Source of the DNA: Ulota crispa
Taxonomy: Eukaryota; Streptophyta; Bryopsida; Orthotrichales; Orthotrichaceae
Assembly (NCBI GenBank): GCA_963920765.1
Contig: OY987244.1
Coordinates: 18,704,358-18,768,357, forward strand
Length of the DNA stretch: 64,000 bases
Direction of reading: 5' to 3'
Part shown: in pieces, positions 1 to 12,482 of the stretch
How the letters are laid out: the number at the start of each line of letters is the position of its first letter
Numbering within the stretch: the first letter of the stretch is position 1
Notes under the pieces: model-generated
Told to the model about the DNA's origin: nothing
The model's input: only the letters and a program-made list of their open reading frames with translations
Database searches by the model: none
Position numbers and translations under genes: made by a program

Positions 1-9
1 TGTACAATA

Positions 10-635
10 TATAACATTCAGTAGCCTGAAGAGAGGCTGCTTTTCCCACTCTTCAAGTATCATTCATGAACTTCATCTTGATATAATAATAATAATAATC
101 CTTCCGTCCCAAAATGATCTTCCTGTGGGCTTTTATTTAGTGTCCCAAAATGATCTTCTTGTTGTAGGAGGAAGGGAGCTAGTGACACTTGCACATAGTC
201 CAAAAGCATGAGCATGCTAACCAATCCCATGCCATCAGGTGAGTGGCCATTGGTCAAAAATGCCTCAAAAAATTCAATTTACAAGCACTTCAAAACCACA
301 CTTTGAAAATTAATTTGAAACTCAAATTTTTAGAACAATAGGAGGACATCAAACTCTATTCATAGGTCAATTTTTTTTTGGAAAATGGTTATTTTCAAGC
401 TTAATCTAGAACATTTTGTGTAATAGGAAGATCATTTTGGGATAGAGAGAGTAATATTTTTTTCCTCGGACATGTCTGGGTCCCCACATTGATGTATGTG
501 CACTAGATTGAGCCTCCTTTTCATAAACTCTGACAAATTTAACCAAGCGCCTCCATAGCTAAAGAATGGTGTGAAATATTCCACACCATTCTCTTGGAGG
601 AAGGGCAACCTTTACTAGTGCTACTCAATATTATG
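10..635 (+). mobile_element. TIR element, family CATAACATTCAGTA, copy 1 (carries a nested Stowaway MITE)
   Basis: The left end ATAACATTCAGTAGCCTGAA and the right end CTACTCAATATTATG are inverted repeats. The sequence outside the MITE matches copy 2 at 19107-19414 (GAGAGGCTGC, CATGTCTGG, GTGTGAAATATTCCACACCA). Subtracting the MITE leaves about 270 bp, similar to copy 2. Confidence 0.7.
98..451. mobile_element. Stowaway-like (Tc1/mariner) MITE
   Basis: The ends are ATCCTTCCGTCCCAAAATGA and the inverse of CTCTCTCTATCCCAAAATGA, flanked by TA on both sides. The CTCYCTCYRTCCC start with TA duplication is the Stowaway hallmark. The first 25 bases of the left end are repeated internally at about 150. 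It has no coding capacity. Confidence 0.75.
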
Positions 636-639
636 TAGA

Positions 640-3600
640 GTAGGTGATTTTATGATAAGTTATTGGTTCTCGTTTGCATGTGCTGCATATGAATGAAAAT
701 AGGTTTCTTGCAACCCCCTCTATTCTCCATGCATGACCCAAACTAATTAGAAAAACATAGAAAAAAGCAAGGGAATTGAAAATTTGATATGTGCATACTG
801 GGGTTTAATATATGCACACTGGGGGAGGGGTAAATTTTTTATATTTATTATCAACAAGTTGAATTTGGAAAGTTTGAATCAGATTTGGATTTAGAGACCT
901 TGATTAAGTCTAGAACCCCAAAGGAGGTTACAATTGAACAATACCTAGATATAATAAAAATTTATTCAAAATCTTCACAAGTTCTTTTCATTTTTTTTAG
1001 AATTTACTAAAGCAGTCTTTACATATACACCTAAAACCAACCCCTAGGCTTTTCAATATCTATGCTACTAAGTGGGAGGATTTCCCTAAGTGCACCTTTT
1101 TCCAAAACCTTATAGAATCTTTTGTTGTAAGTTGAAGCAACAAAGGACGCCCAAGATAGAGAACACCAAGTGCCCTCCAACCATGTCATTTTCCAAAAAT
1201 TTCTAAAACTTCTTTGTGGAAGTTAAAAAATAAAGGATACCTCAAATATGAAATACCAAACACCCTCCAACCATGTGCTATAAATCAAAAATTGCCAAGT
1301 TATATTACCCATATATGTCCAACTCACGCAAAGAGTGTGCATGTATAATAGTAGGCAATAATGGATAGGGTCAGGTTTTGTACCAGAAGTAGTTTGGTGA
1401 CTATACCATGAAAGTATGAAACCCCCTACAATTGAATGAGGTTATCAGGATACCTTTCCATGAGGGGCTGGACGGATCCGGCCTAGACCTATAGCCTCGG
1501 ATTTTGTAAAAGTCAAACTACATTCCTAGAGAACCTAGACCCAAAATAGAAGGTTATTTTTTAAACTCTATGAGTGGTGAAGATTTCAAAAAAAAATCTC
1601 AGTTCTGGCAGTGGTCAACCTGGATGGCCTCCAGTTCCGATTACCCATGGCAAGGTACCCTTAGGGTTCAGCTTTTCCACGCAAAATGACAAAAAGTCCC
1701 ACCCAAAGTCAGGATATGCACAAATGGCTCATTACTATTTCTAGATAAGTTTCCCCTGCTACTAAACCCTTGCCACGTCAGAAAAGCCTCTCATCCACTC
1801 CCTGGCTCACACACGGCGATCTCTCGAAAATCCACGTGGCCACCCTCGATGCCACAAAGGGAGCAGGAGTGTGGAGCTCAGACGCTGCTCGTATGTCAGT
1901 TAGTGACAACTGACAACTATAGTAAAATAATGTCATTCCATTCTCAGTTGTTTTTCTTGTTTTTCTGAATAAATTTGAAAAAGTTCCTAAGTTTTCTTAC
2001 TCATCTTTTCCTTCAGTTACTTTTGAATTTTTTGGCAGGTACTTTATTTTGAGTGAAAGCTCACAATACATCGTTGTCTCGACCCTGGAAAGTTTCAGTG
2101 TTTAGGGGAAACCAAATCTTATTATTATAAAGAGTTTTTTTATTTTTTTCCAGCTTTCTACTCTAGTAGTTGCACTGGACTTCTAACCTTGCAATAGTAG
2201 GTTATAAGAATAGCAAAACAATAAGGGACATCATGAGCTATATCTCTTATTTAAAGAGATAAGTGGATAATATTTCTACTTGTTGTCCACTAGACATAGT
2301 AGTGCTTTCTAAAAACACTAGTTATTAAGTCTCCTATAGAAACCCTATAATATAGGCAACAACAAATAATGGATCTCATACTTCTTTAGTTGGGACCATA
2401 GCTAAGCAAAGAGTGACAAAGCTGCTATAAATATTTTAGACCTTGCGCTAAAATAATGCCTAATGCTTTTTACATAGGATACATATAGCTCGCTAGAAGT
2501 TTAGCACTAGACTAAACTTGACTACTTACATGTGACAATCATTGAGAAGTAATTGTGCATTAAAAATGCAATATGATACAATATCCATTAAGGATTTAAG
2601 TCCTTAAAACAATTGGATATTAATTAGCCCTTTTTTGAGGCAAAGATAAAAGAGTAGAAAAACCACCTTGTGGCACTAATATCGAACCTTGCAACGTATT
2701 TAAGTTATATGCAGAGTTGTGATTTATTAAATCAGCATTTAAAAATTTAAGAGACTGGTTTTTCAAAAAAATTGTGGGAAGAACCCTAAGCCTTCCTTGT
2801 CCAATGGGTCTAGCAAACACGCTCTTCTCTTGCTGCGGGCCTAATTGCATGAGCTTACTAATTAGGGTTTGCTGCTTACCTGGTAATGCTGAGCAAAGGG
2901 TTGTTTTTTGGGCAATCTGACGCCACACAGAGCGCCAGAGCCTGCGCACTCATGCTCAAGGACTTGATACTCTAGACTTTGGCAGCATAAAGTTAGGGTA
3001 TTGGATACCACACAATGGAATTTTATTACTCGCAATACCTGCCAGATATGCTGCCTTTGCGCAACGTGGGAGTAGAGCTTTTGATTCAATCACTATAGTC
3101 ACTATTGCGTCACGCAAGGACACCTAGTTATACAAAGGTCCTCGTGATTTGTTGCTGGAGTTTCAAGGTTTACGATGACAAATGTGAATACTACACAAGC
3201 TACACATGTTCCTTGTCATTTTATTTGAAGTTGTCAATTGGTTTGTGCAAGATATGTGTTTTGGTTGCAAATTATCCTGGCAAAATCTATGACACGCATC
3301 TTTGAGCTGCTGACACCTTGTGCAACCTCTCTCTACTAACATTGGTTTGTTGGCTGACACCTTGTGCAACCTCTCTCTACTAACATTGGTTTGTTGGCAT
3401 GATTGGGATGGGCAGAGGTGAGGTTCAAGACCTCCAGGAGAATATGCCAAGTATTCCGAAACTCTTGCCGAAAACCTCTTGTTTGCTATGCTTTTTTTAT
3501 TTTCAATTGATGAAAAGCAGAGTCTGTCTAGCATGGAAGATGCGGGGGTTTGCTTGTTTAAAATACCCTGTTTTGTAAAAAATAGGCTAAGCACCACCAA

Positions 3601-4710
3601 TGAAAATCCCTAGGATAAAATTGAGTGATACCTCGGATAAAAGGCCGAATAAGCCTCTGGGACAGTAAATTTCAAACGTATAATACACGGTGTATTAAAG
3701 CTGAGCCCGGCTGACCTTAAGGTGTTATATGGACTGAGGCTTGACGTTATAAATGTATGCTCTATACATTGTATAGAACCACAGCTCCTTACCTCCAATT
3801 AAACTCTCATGCTTTTCCTTCGAATCTATTATTGAAACTTTTGTATACACCTGTACTACTGATCTTGATACGTCTTATACTCATAAGAATGTCAACCGGT
3901 ACTTACAATAAAATCAGTATCGATAGCACATGGCCTCATTGTTCTGCATAAACACCTCCGATATGCAGCTCTACGGCACTGATAAGGTCTTTGTATGCAA
4001 AAACAAGGTTTTTTTGTAATAACACTGTTACCAATTCTCGCTGCTAAAAATCTATACTTGGGATGGCTGGATTTGTCACATGGGCGGTACAATAGCCTTT
4101 TGTGAGCCGAATACTGGTACATGGTTGATTTACATGTCCTGACATGAATTGAGACATTTTTCTCTTTCCTTTTTTCTGGTACATGAACAGATACCTTAAT
4201 AGTGATACTCGAACCTCGAGGTTCAGCACATTAAGGTACTTATGAAACACACTTGAATTTGATAAGCCATAAGGGTAAAACATAGTAGTATTACTGGCTT
4301 GCATGGGTATTTGACATGATCCACGAGGATAATTATAAGCTAACAAAAAGTGTCCAGTTTTTACAAAGATTTGTTTCAAAATTAGGATCAGGGATGTTTG
4401 CAAAAACTGATAAGTGCCCAGATTCCTGGGTTGTACCAGAAAAGGGTTTTTTGATACAGAATAATAGACCATTTTTCCTAAGACCATTGAAATTATATTT
4501 CTAGAAAAATCATGTTTGTCACCAAAAATAAATTAAAATTAAAATTATGCATAAAGAAATGTAGAAAACTCGACCTTTAACTCCCTTGCATGGGAAATCT
4601 ACAAAAGACAAGAAATCGGAGGAATGAGCTTTGAAACCACCTGGGAGTTTCATGATTCTTCTACTGCAGAAAGGGCGAAGGTGTTTGAAAGTATGAAATT
4701 TTGGAGAGGT
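640..4710. other. Gene-free stretch
   Basis: No supported gene. At 788-960 there is a decayed partial copy of the MULE MITE family seen whole at 7559. At 1780-1860 a GC-richer patch holds a perfect G-box (CCACGTGG) and GCCACGTCAG, but no gene follows. Only short chance ORFs elsewhere. Confidence 0.6.
3309..3396. repeat. Exact 44-bp tandem duplication
   Basis: Two identical adjacent units, each starting GCTGACACCTTGTGCAACC. The perfect identity implies a recent duplication. Confidence 0.9.
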
Positions 4711-4714
4711 TTAA

Positions 4715-5623
4715 CCCCTAAAGACCCAAAGAACCCACTTTGGGTTTTATGAGAACTCGGGCAGGTTCTATTGACTTCATAATTTGGAATTTTTTTATGA
4801 AATTTTTAGGATGGATGCACTCATCATAATTTACATGTGAAGCTTTCTTTCATGTCATTCCAATAAGCAATGCAAAAGTTATAAGGTTTTTTCAATTTCA
4901 TTGTCAAACTCGGTAGCAAAAAATATGTTCTAATATTTTTTTAATTTTTTTTTATAGAATTGCATAGATTGATACCTACTCAAAAAAAACTGAATCAGTC
5001 AATTCCAAATAATGAGGAAAGAGTTACAAGGAGTTTTCTTTTGCGGGCAATGAAGGTAGGAAGAGGGTAGAAAAGACATATAAAGTTATCTTTTACTTTT
5101 GAAAAATTACAAATGAAAATGAGAAATAAAGTTACAAATTATCTGTTAGAGCATTCTCACCATTGGGATTAACAATTTTCAGATTCTTCCAAAACTTATT
5201 AGCATACTAGTTATATCTTTCATTCATCAATACCTTTCACTTTACAATTTTTGTTTAAATGAATCCAAAGTTTTTTTTGGTTAAATTTTTTTATATATGC
5301 TTTCAACCCATTTTCCAACATATTGCAAAAATTGCACAAGAAATACAACATATGTGTTTTTTTTCTAAAAAGTTTGAAAATCAAAACTTCACCTTTTGGA
5401 AGGACTAGAAAATCCTACATTTTGAAGTTTGGGCACATTGATCTTGCAATTGGTGGGGATCTTCATTCTGAAATTTTGGGACAATGTACTTGTGCAAGTC
5501 AACCAAAGGATCCTACGGGTTGGATTTGTGAAAAAGTAAGTTTCAATGAAGATTTTGACCCTGGTTTGGGGACTAGTATTTTGAAGCAATTTTGAGCCTC
5601 TAAACACAAAAGAATTTTATGGG
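4715..5623. mobile_element. TTAA-flanked, CCC-ended element (piggyBac-like signature), beta type
   Basis: It begins CCCCTAAAGACCC after TTAA at 4711-4714 and ends TTTTATGGG before TTAA at 5624-5627. Length 909 bp. The terminal repeat is short and the right end has drifted. A 90-codon ORF at 5323-5595 matches nothing I know. Confidence 0.6.
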
Positions 5624-5627
5624 TTAA

Positions 5628-6543
5628 CCACTAAAGGATCGTTGTCCCTTGGGGGGACAAATGAGAGTTTGGGCAAGTTAATATGGCCTCAATTTTTGTC
5701 TTTATTTTTTTAAACCTTTTTTGAAGATATAAAACACATTCACTTTTGGGGAATGTAATTTTTATTCCAATCTATGCTCAAGAGCAAAGGTTATGCCCAA
5801 ATAAGCACAAATTTGAGGAGACCGGGTAGCACAAGTTTTTTCACTGAAATTTGAAACATTCCATTTAATTTTTTTCTTCTTATAGAGTGTGTTTTTATCT
5901 ACATCTGAAGCTTTTGATTCATTCCAATTGGACTAGTTATGAGAAAGTTATGGACAATCTTGTTTTTTGGGCAATTCAAGCATCTTCTTGAAAAAATAAC
6001 TTATAAAGTTCATTTTTGAATGCAAGTTTAACATTTTTTTTAAATGGTGGAAAGGGTTAATTTTGCTTGCTAGAACAATCTCACTATTGGGATTGTTGTG
6101 TTTCAATTCCATTGCAGTGTTATTAACAATTTAAGTTTTTGTTCAATCTCATACCTTCTTCTACCTAATTCTTTTTTAAGAATGAACATCAAGTACTTTT
6201 TGCTTTATTTTTTTCCAAAGATTCTCAACTCAATTCTCCACCATAAGGATTTAAACCTCCAAACTCTATGGAGCAAAAAAAATTAGTTAAAAAAGTTCAA
6301 AGGCAAGTAATTTAGTCATGCAAGGTGGAAAAGAGTTTGTTTTTTACACTTTGAACGCACATATCTTGCAATATGTGCAGTCAAAGCTTTTGAATCTTTT
6401 TTTACACATTCTTATATTAGTCTAGTACAAGATCCTATAGTTAGATATGCAAAAGACCAATTTTCAAACATTTTTACTCTTTGCCATATAAATGGCAATT
6501 TTGATAGTCTTTTGACAAAATAAAGGCCACAATCCTTTAGGGG
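5628..6543. mobile_element. TTAA-flanked, CCC-ended element, partner of 4715-5623
   Basis: The left end CCACTAAAGGATCGTTG and the inverse right end CCCCTAAAGGATTGTGG agree over about 17 bp. TTAA lies on both sides (5624-5627 shared with the preceding element, and 6544-6547). Length 916 bp, non-coding. Confidence 0.75.
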
Positions 6544-6624
6544 TTAAATCCTCCTTAATTTTACAAAAAGAAGTTGGATTTGTTTTGCACAACATATCTT
6601 GAGATTCTTAACCTTTAGACTCGA

Positions 6625-6925
6625 TATTGCAAATAGTTTGCCCCACACTAGTTTTTTGACATTTCTCACTAAATAAATATTTATTGATACTACAACATCT
6701 TTCATCAATAATTACTACAACAAACAAACTATAAAGCACTTAACAACAACAACAAAGCCACAATAAAAAAAATTAGTGGTGTCCAAGCTGTAAACTATGT
6801 GAAATCCTAGTATATGGAGAGTTGCATGGGTCTCCAAATAGCCAAGCAATGAGTCATGAGATAACTTTCTAAGGTAAAACAACCTAATTGTGAAGATAAC
6901 CTAAATGCAATATTGGGTGTATCTA
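6625..6925. mobile_element. Decayed copy of the CACTG/CACTA-ended MITE family
   Basis: It shares the AGTTTGCCCCACACTAGTTT block, the CTCACTAAATAAATATTTA block and the GAGTCATGAG...GCAACCT-like right half with the copies at 12483 and 21308. The ends are degenerate. Confidence 0.5.
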
Positions 6926-7195
6926 ATTGAGCTCTCCAAATTTTGAATGAACAATAAATGTGAGCATACATGTACCACTATAGTAAAACTTGTTTTTCTC
7001 ATCTGTTGTCATAATAATGATTGTTTGGGGTTCCTTACTCTCAAAGATCTCACTCACTATAACATACCTTGTAGGTATTGGCAAGGAGTGTCTATGGAGA
7101 TTTTGGACAGTTGAGTCTCATTGACAAAAATCCGGCATTTCTCATTTACAACTAGTTTTTTTGAGTGCACACACTAGATATTGCCTTTATAATCA

Positions 7196-7495
7196 GGGAA
7201 AATTTCATGGATACCCTTGAAGTTTGCAATATTTTCATAGAAATCATGCTTTTTTCAAAAATATCACAAATATCCGTAGACCAAAAAATTTAGGTGTTTG
7301 TTTTATTGTGCATGCCACTGCTCTTCTTCCTTTGTGCGTATGCGTAACAAGAAAGAAGTAGTGTGTGCACAAGGGGAGAAGGAAATGACATGCATAACAA
7401 ACAAACGCTTGGTCAAGGGTATTTGTGATATTTTTGAAAAAACACAATATCTATGAAAGTATTGCAAACTTTAGGGGTATCCATGAAATTTTCCC
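7196..7495. mobile_element. MITE, GGGAAAATTTCATGGATACC family
   Basis: The ends are inverted repeats of about 45 bp (GGGAAAATTTCATGGATACC...TTTGCAATA...TTTCATAG). Length 300 bp. The flanks TATAATCA and TATAAACT may be a worn 8-bp duplication. Non-coding. Confidence 0.8.
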
Positions 7496-7558
7496 TATAA
7501 ACTAATATTATAATTACACATGTATTGAAATTTTGGCACTATTTGTTGTTTTTATTTA

Positions 7559-7964
7559 GGGAATTGATATGTGTACCACACCCTTTGAACTATTGTACCA
7601 CATCCCGGGGCAAATTTTAGATTTCTACCATCAAAAAGCTAAATTTGAGAAATTGGAATTCAGATTTGGACTTTGAGATCGTCATTCAGTCTAAAACCAT
7701 TGAAAGGTTCTAATTGAACAACACCCAATGAAAAAGCTTATCTTTTTTTATATACAAAAGTAAAAATAATATTTTTCCCCCTAACTGAATTTTATCATTA
7801 GGTGTTGTGCAACTACAATTTTTTTTTGCGATTCTAAACTAAATGACAGTCTCTAAGTTCAAATCTGAATTCCAAATTCTCAAATGCAGCTTTTGATGGT
7901 AGAAATCTAAAATTTACCCCGGGGGTGTGGTACAGTAGTTCAAAGGGATACACATATCAAGTCC
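7559..7964. mobile_element. MULE-type MITE with long inverted arms, copy 1
   Basis: It starts GGGAATTGATATGTGTACCA and ends with the inverse (GATACACATATCAAGTCC). The arms pair for most of the 406 bp. It is flanked by TTTTTATTTA and TTTTTCTTTA, a 10-bp duplication with one mismatch, which fits Mutator-like elements. Confidence 0.75.
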
Positions 7965-8130
7965 TTTTTCTTTAATACCCCAGCTCATTCCTATTATTAT
8001 TTGAATCTCCTTGACCATTTGTTGGCAACCGTAGGGGAGGATAAATGGATGATAAAACCAGATCCTTGAGGCCAGATCCCTCAGGCCAAACTGTCAAGAC
8101 ACAAAACCCTAACTTTTGATTTCCAAAGCG

Positions 8131-8268
8131 ATGGCGGCTCTCGGGCTTGATCCGCCTTGTGCCAGACACTCGCCAGTTCCGAGTATTCCTGCGATTTGCA
8201 AGCACAGTCACGCTTTGATGGGGTCGAGTGCGCACGGCGAAAGTCTCGTACTCTCGTGTCATCTGTGA
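8131..8268 (+). other. Possible orphan first exon or short ORF in a GC-rich island
   Basis: Within an AT-rich region, 8050-8400 is GC-rich with many CpG. An ATG in good plant context (AAGCGATGGCGGC) opens 45 codons beginning MAALGLDPPCARHS and ending at TGA. It is preceded by ACAAAACCCTAAC, a telo-box-like motif common in plant 5' leaders. The opposite strand is also open (139 codons) but lacks an ATG. No known domain is visible and there are no convincing downstream exons. It could be a gene start left by rearrangement, a small peptide gene, or chance. Confidence 0.3.
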
Positions 8269-8693
8269 GACTCTGAAGTCTGAAGCGGGCCCACCGGCCA
8301 CGCATTGAATTTGGTCCAGAAAAAGAAGTGAATAAACAAAAACAGAGGAAAACAAACGGGAACCTCCAACCGAGAAGCGCGCGCTTGCCACAAGTTTGTG
8401 TTTGTGGTGCTGGTTTCCTGTAGTATAGTACCCCTCAATAAGTTAACCCCTGAGCGCCCAAGAGAAAGTATACTTCCTCTAGAAAATTTGAAAATAGGTA
8501 CTTAAGTCATGTTAATACGATGTACTAGAACTAGGGTACGGTGGTACGAGGGTGACATGGAGTGGGGTACCCGGGTTCCTAGTGATTATGATTGGTTTCA
8601 CATGAGTTAACTTAATTTTGTAAAAACCACAAGCTAGTGAGTGTGAGTAGGTTTCCCTAAATTGGATTTTGAGCTGGGTGCTCAGGGGTTGGT

Positions 8694-9968
8694 GTTCAAA
8701 TTTTTGAAGTAGGTAGGAGGTTCATGAATCGACCATCTAAGGGAAAGAGGACATTTGTGGAAAAATTGGGTCAGCTTAGCAATTTGGAAATATTTTAATA
8801 GACAGTTAAAGGAGAAAGAGTTCTATAGCCATTTAAATTTAAATTTTCTGAGTTAGTACAAAATTAGCTACAATTTATTAGAGCAAAAGGTGCATAGGTA
8901 GCTATTCTTAATCATAGGCTATAGCATTCATGATTTAGAGGAGACTTGTAAATGGAGCACATGAGTCCAAAAAGTAACCACCACAAAACCGAGGATGTTC
9001 AACTAAGTTCTTTAAAGCCTGCAAGCACCCATTCCATATTCTATTACTCAAATTCTGATTGAAAACAAGTTTTTATTAATTTTGTATGACATGTATCTAT
9101 AATTTACTAAAAGACAAAACTCAACACAATTATGACCAATAAGCATATTGAATAGTAGCTCGTGTCACTCTCTTAAGTTCCTAAAACAGTGCATGTACAA
9201 GTATAAATTTCTAAACATAGAAATTGTGACCCATTAATGAAGCTTTGTGTACCATTTCTGGCAACTCTACATGAGCCATTCAAAATGCGCAAACCAAATT
9301 AGAGCCTCCCTTTACCCCTCAGTAAGTTCATGTTCAAATTTTTGAAGTAGAACTGGTAAGGTAGGAGGCTCAAGATTCAACCATCTAAGGGAAAGAGGAC
9401 ATCTGTGGAAAAATTAGGTCAGCATAGCAATTTAGAAATATTTTTGGTAGAAAGTCAAAGAAGAAACAATTATGTGGCCATTTAAATTGAATTTTTTTGA
9501 ATTGGTATGAATTAATTACAATTTATCAAAGTAAATGACACATAGGTAGCTATTCTTGATCATAGGTTGTAGCACTCAGAATTCAAAGGTGGCTTGTAAA
9601 TATAGCACATGAGTCCAAAGAACAACCACTACAAAATTGAGAATGCTTAAATAAGTCCTTTAAAGCGTGCAATTAAGCACTCATTCCATATTCTAATACT
9701 CAAAATTATGATTGAAAATACATTTTAATTTCTTTTAGTATAACATACTTTATCTATATTTTACTCAAAAACTAAACTCAACACAATTATGACCAATAAG
9801 AAAAGTAAGCAGTAGCTCTTGTCACTCTTATCACTTTGTTGAATTTCTAAAACCATGCATATGCAAGGACAATTTCTCAATATAGAAAGGTAGATCAATT
9901 TACAAAGCTCTCTACACTATTTTTGGCAGTTGTGCAAAATGCCCATACGGAATTCAAGCCGCCTACAT
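8694..9968. repeat. Tandem segmental duplication, 638-bp period
   Basis: The units at 8694-9331 and 9332-9968 both run from GTTCAAATTTTTGAAGTAG through CCATCTAAGGGAAAGAGGAC and on past CAACACAATTATGACCAATA. Divergence is visibly about 10-15 percent. Non-coding. Confidence 0.85.
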
Positions 9969-9969
9969 T

Positions 9970-11027
9970 AGTGAAAGTGAACAAGGGCCATATCTTCCAC
10001 CTCACATGTCCAAAATAGACAAAATTGCCTTCTAAGTGATGAGAATCAAGTTGAGTACCTGTTGGGTGACATTTGAACGTGAACTAGAGTCACCTGACTA
10101 TGAAATTTGAAATGCAATGGCAAGAGATCCAAATTGTTTTTGCAGCACGTTCACAGTGCAAGCAACGTCAATACTCCTCGTGCCAGTACATTTTAGATTT
10201 TTGTCAATCAACACTTCATACAAGAAGCTCCAAAAACCTCCTAGTGTGGAACACGTTTCAGACAAATAATGGGTAGCTTGTGAATGTTTTGTGAGTATGT
10301 TTTGGTGAAGTGTCTTGGTGAAATTTTAGAAGTTGTGCAAGTTTGTGTATGTGTGAGAGTGAAGGTGTTTTTTGATTGTAAGAAGCAAATTTAGTGGTGG
10401 TGTAAAGTCTTTAGAGCTATGAAGACTAGAGTATTGAGTGAGACCAAAAAAGGGGTGATTGTTGAAACACTGATAGTAATGCCATGTCAACCCATTGTAA
10501 TACAACATAGAGATGGGGACACAAAGATCCATTCCTCAATCATACCCCTCCCATACCATCAATACTTCACTAAATCTAAAATTTAAAATTATATATGTTG
10601 AAAGCTCTTATAATGGGGTGAGAATGTATTGGTTTTAAACTGATGGTGAACTTGTAATGATTTTAAAAGCATTTTAATCATAATTTGATGCTTTTTCTAA
10701 ATGATTTTTTATTAACACTTCTCCTAATTTGATTCATGTCAAATTTTAGTGCGTAATGTCCCTCTTTCTATCTACAAGAGGATCTCTTGAGTTGAGGCAA
10801 TTTCAAGCTCTAAAAGGTGGTTAAAAGCTAAAAAACTTGTTGGTGGAAGTCTAAAAGTTGATGACTATAGCATATTTGATAGTGCACAATTACACTTTGC
10901 ATGAGTTAAAGGTGTTGAGTTGGAATACTCTACTTTCAAAATTTAATGCATGTTTTCCCCCTTCATAGACTTTTGAAATATGTAATTGGTTTTAGATTTG
11001 ATGAAGAATTGATTACATGGAAAGGGT
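9970..11027. other. Gene-free stretch
   Basis: Nothing supported here except the likely upstream part of the Tc1-like fossil after about 10750. ORFs are short and compositionally biased. Confidence 0.5.
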
Positions 11028-11860
11028 TTGAGTGAGGAATGGATCTTTTTGTCCACATCTCTAATTAAGAATGACTCTATCTACACTCTTTCTTTTTTGA
11101 AAAATTTCAAAGATTGTGGAACATTGCAATCGTTGAAGTCAAGCGGCAAGCCTCCAAAACTAAATATGCAAGATAAGAAGACTCTTGTTTGTATTCTTTC
11201 ACAAATCTAATGTTGTCCACTTGTTGCAATTTGAAAAGAAATGCACGTAATGGTTTCTTATACCACGTTGAGGAAGGCAATGAAGAATATTAGATTTTCC
11301 AACCAAGAAACTGCAAAAAATCATTTCTTAGTCAAAAGCACAAGGCATCAACGTTGGCATTTGCTACAAAACATCAACATTAGGCAGCATCAGATTGAAA
11401 GAATGTAATAAGGACAAAAGCAAATCTTCATTTGAAACTGGAAAAAATCAAGGCAAGTGAAGATATATATGACAAAAACAACACAAATTTTTTTCACATC
11501 AAACATTTGTTAATTTCTCTTTATCAATTTCAAGAATTCTTCACATTTTCTCTAAGAGCTGTTAAACATTTCTATCTATTTCTTCTATGATTTTTCCCTC
11601 TGTCACATTTCCTTATTAATACACAAGGAATTCATGTGCAGACTCCTACAAGGAAATTGGTGAGAGTTTGTTGTGTTTCTTTGGATTGCTCAGCATTGTC
11701 CTTTGAATTTGGTCGTTCATTGGTAATGGCATGGGGTGCATTTATTGGTTTTGATATATGTCCTTTTATTATAATACATTTTGATAGACGGAGAGGTAGA
11801 GATTTTTTGAGTTCAAATAAGAGTATCATTAACAAGTCAAGTGTTTTAGAATGATAAGAT
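11028..11860 (+). pseudogene. Tc1-like DNA transposase fossil
   Basis: The first open segment (11028-11210) ends with FKDCGTLQSLKSSGKPPKL, which matches the layout of the second helix-turn-helix of Tc1 transposases (ETGT-x-GRPRK) and is followed by the DKKTL helix. After a stop codon, two frames at 11240-11370 give SYTTLRKAMKNIRF and then KNHFLSQKHK...LAFATKH, resembling the TVRRRL-GL-KKPLL-KHRK-RLAFAKKH block. At 11730-11790 a third segment reads SLVMAWGAFIGFDICPF, matching the SVMVWGCF--G-GPL motif near the third catalytic residue. At least two stops and several frame changes separate these blocks, and the DDE catalytic Asp residues were not located, so it is dead. Confidence 0.65.
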
Positions 11861-12009
11861 TAAGTTTGAGTTATTGATGTGGAAGACATTGAGTGAAATA
11901 CAATGAATATTTGAATTTAGGTTTCCTTAACAATTAGGTTGCCTTGTCTTGGAAAGTTACCTTGTGACTCATTGCTTAGCTTGGCCACTTGGAAGCACAT
12001 GCAATTATA

Positions 12010-12160
12010 CTACAAGGGAGTAGTGTTAATTTGGACATTCTCTGTCAATTAGGGCACCTTGATTTGGACATTTTTTAATCAATTTGAACAAGTTTTTGTT
12101 AAAGTTTTGTCAATTAGGACATTTTTGTCAGTTTGGACACTATTTCCTTGTACATTACTC
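12010..12160. repeat. Iterated TTTGGACA motifs, possible end of the Tc1-like element
   Basis: Four TT(T/A)GGACA units occur at about 12031, 12071, 12115 and 12133. The block opens with TACAAGGGAGTAGTGT and closes with the inverse-like ACACTATTTCCTTGTA. GGACA/TGTCC-rich ends are common in Tc1 elements. It lies 150 bp beyond the transposase fossil; no matching left end was found. Confidence 0.4.
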
Positions 12161-12482
12161 TCTAAATTTATAAATTTCACATGATTTACAACCTAAACGC
12201 TACTAGTTTGTTTTTCCGCAATTTTGTTGTTGTTGCCAAGTCCTTAGTTTTTTTTGCTTTAATTATTGATGAAAGTTATAGTAATATTAATAAGTATTTA
12301 TGCATTGTAAAATTTTGAGAAATTAGTCTGGGGCAATCTAAATACAATTTTTAGTGTATGTGATGTGCTCAAGTTCAAGATTTACCAATGATGGATTGGG
12401 TAAAAGGCATTTCAATAGAGGGACCCGAACAACCAATGAAGGGGCCCAACTGACAACGTATAGAATGACCCCAAGTAACCTA

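Noticed and set aside
3405-3440. B-box-like GGTTCAAGACC
   Set aside because: No acceptor stem or A-box at a suitable distance.
3163-3600. 145-codon minus-strand ORF
   Set aside because: It reads through the exact 44-bp duplication, which produces repeated residues; no family resemblance.
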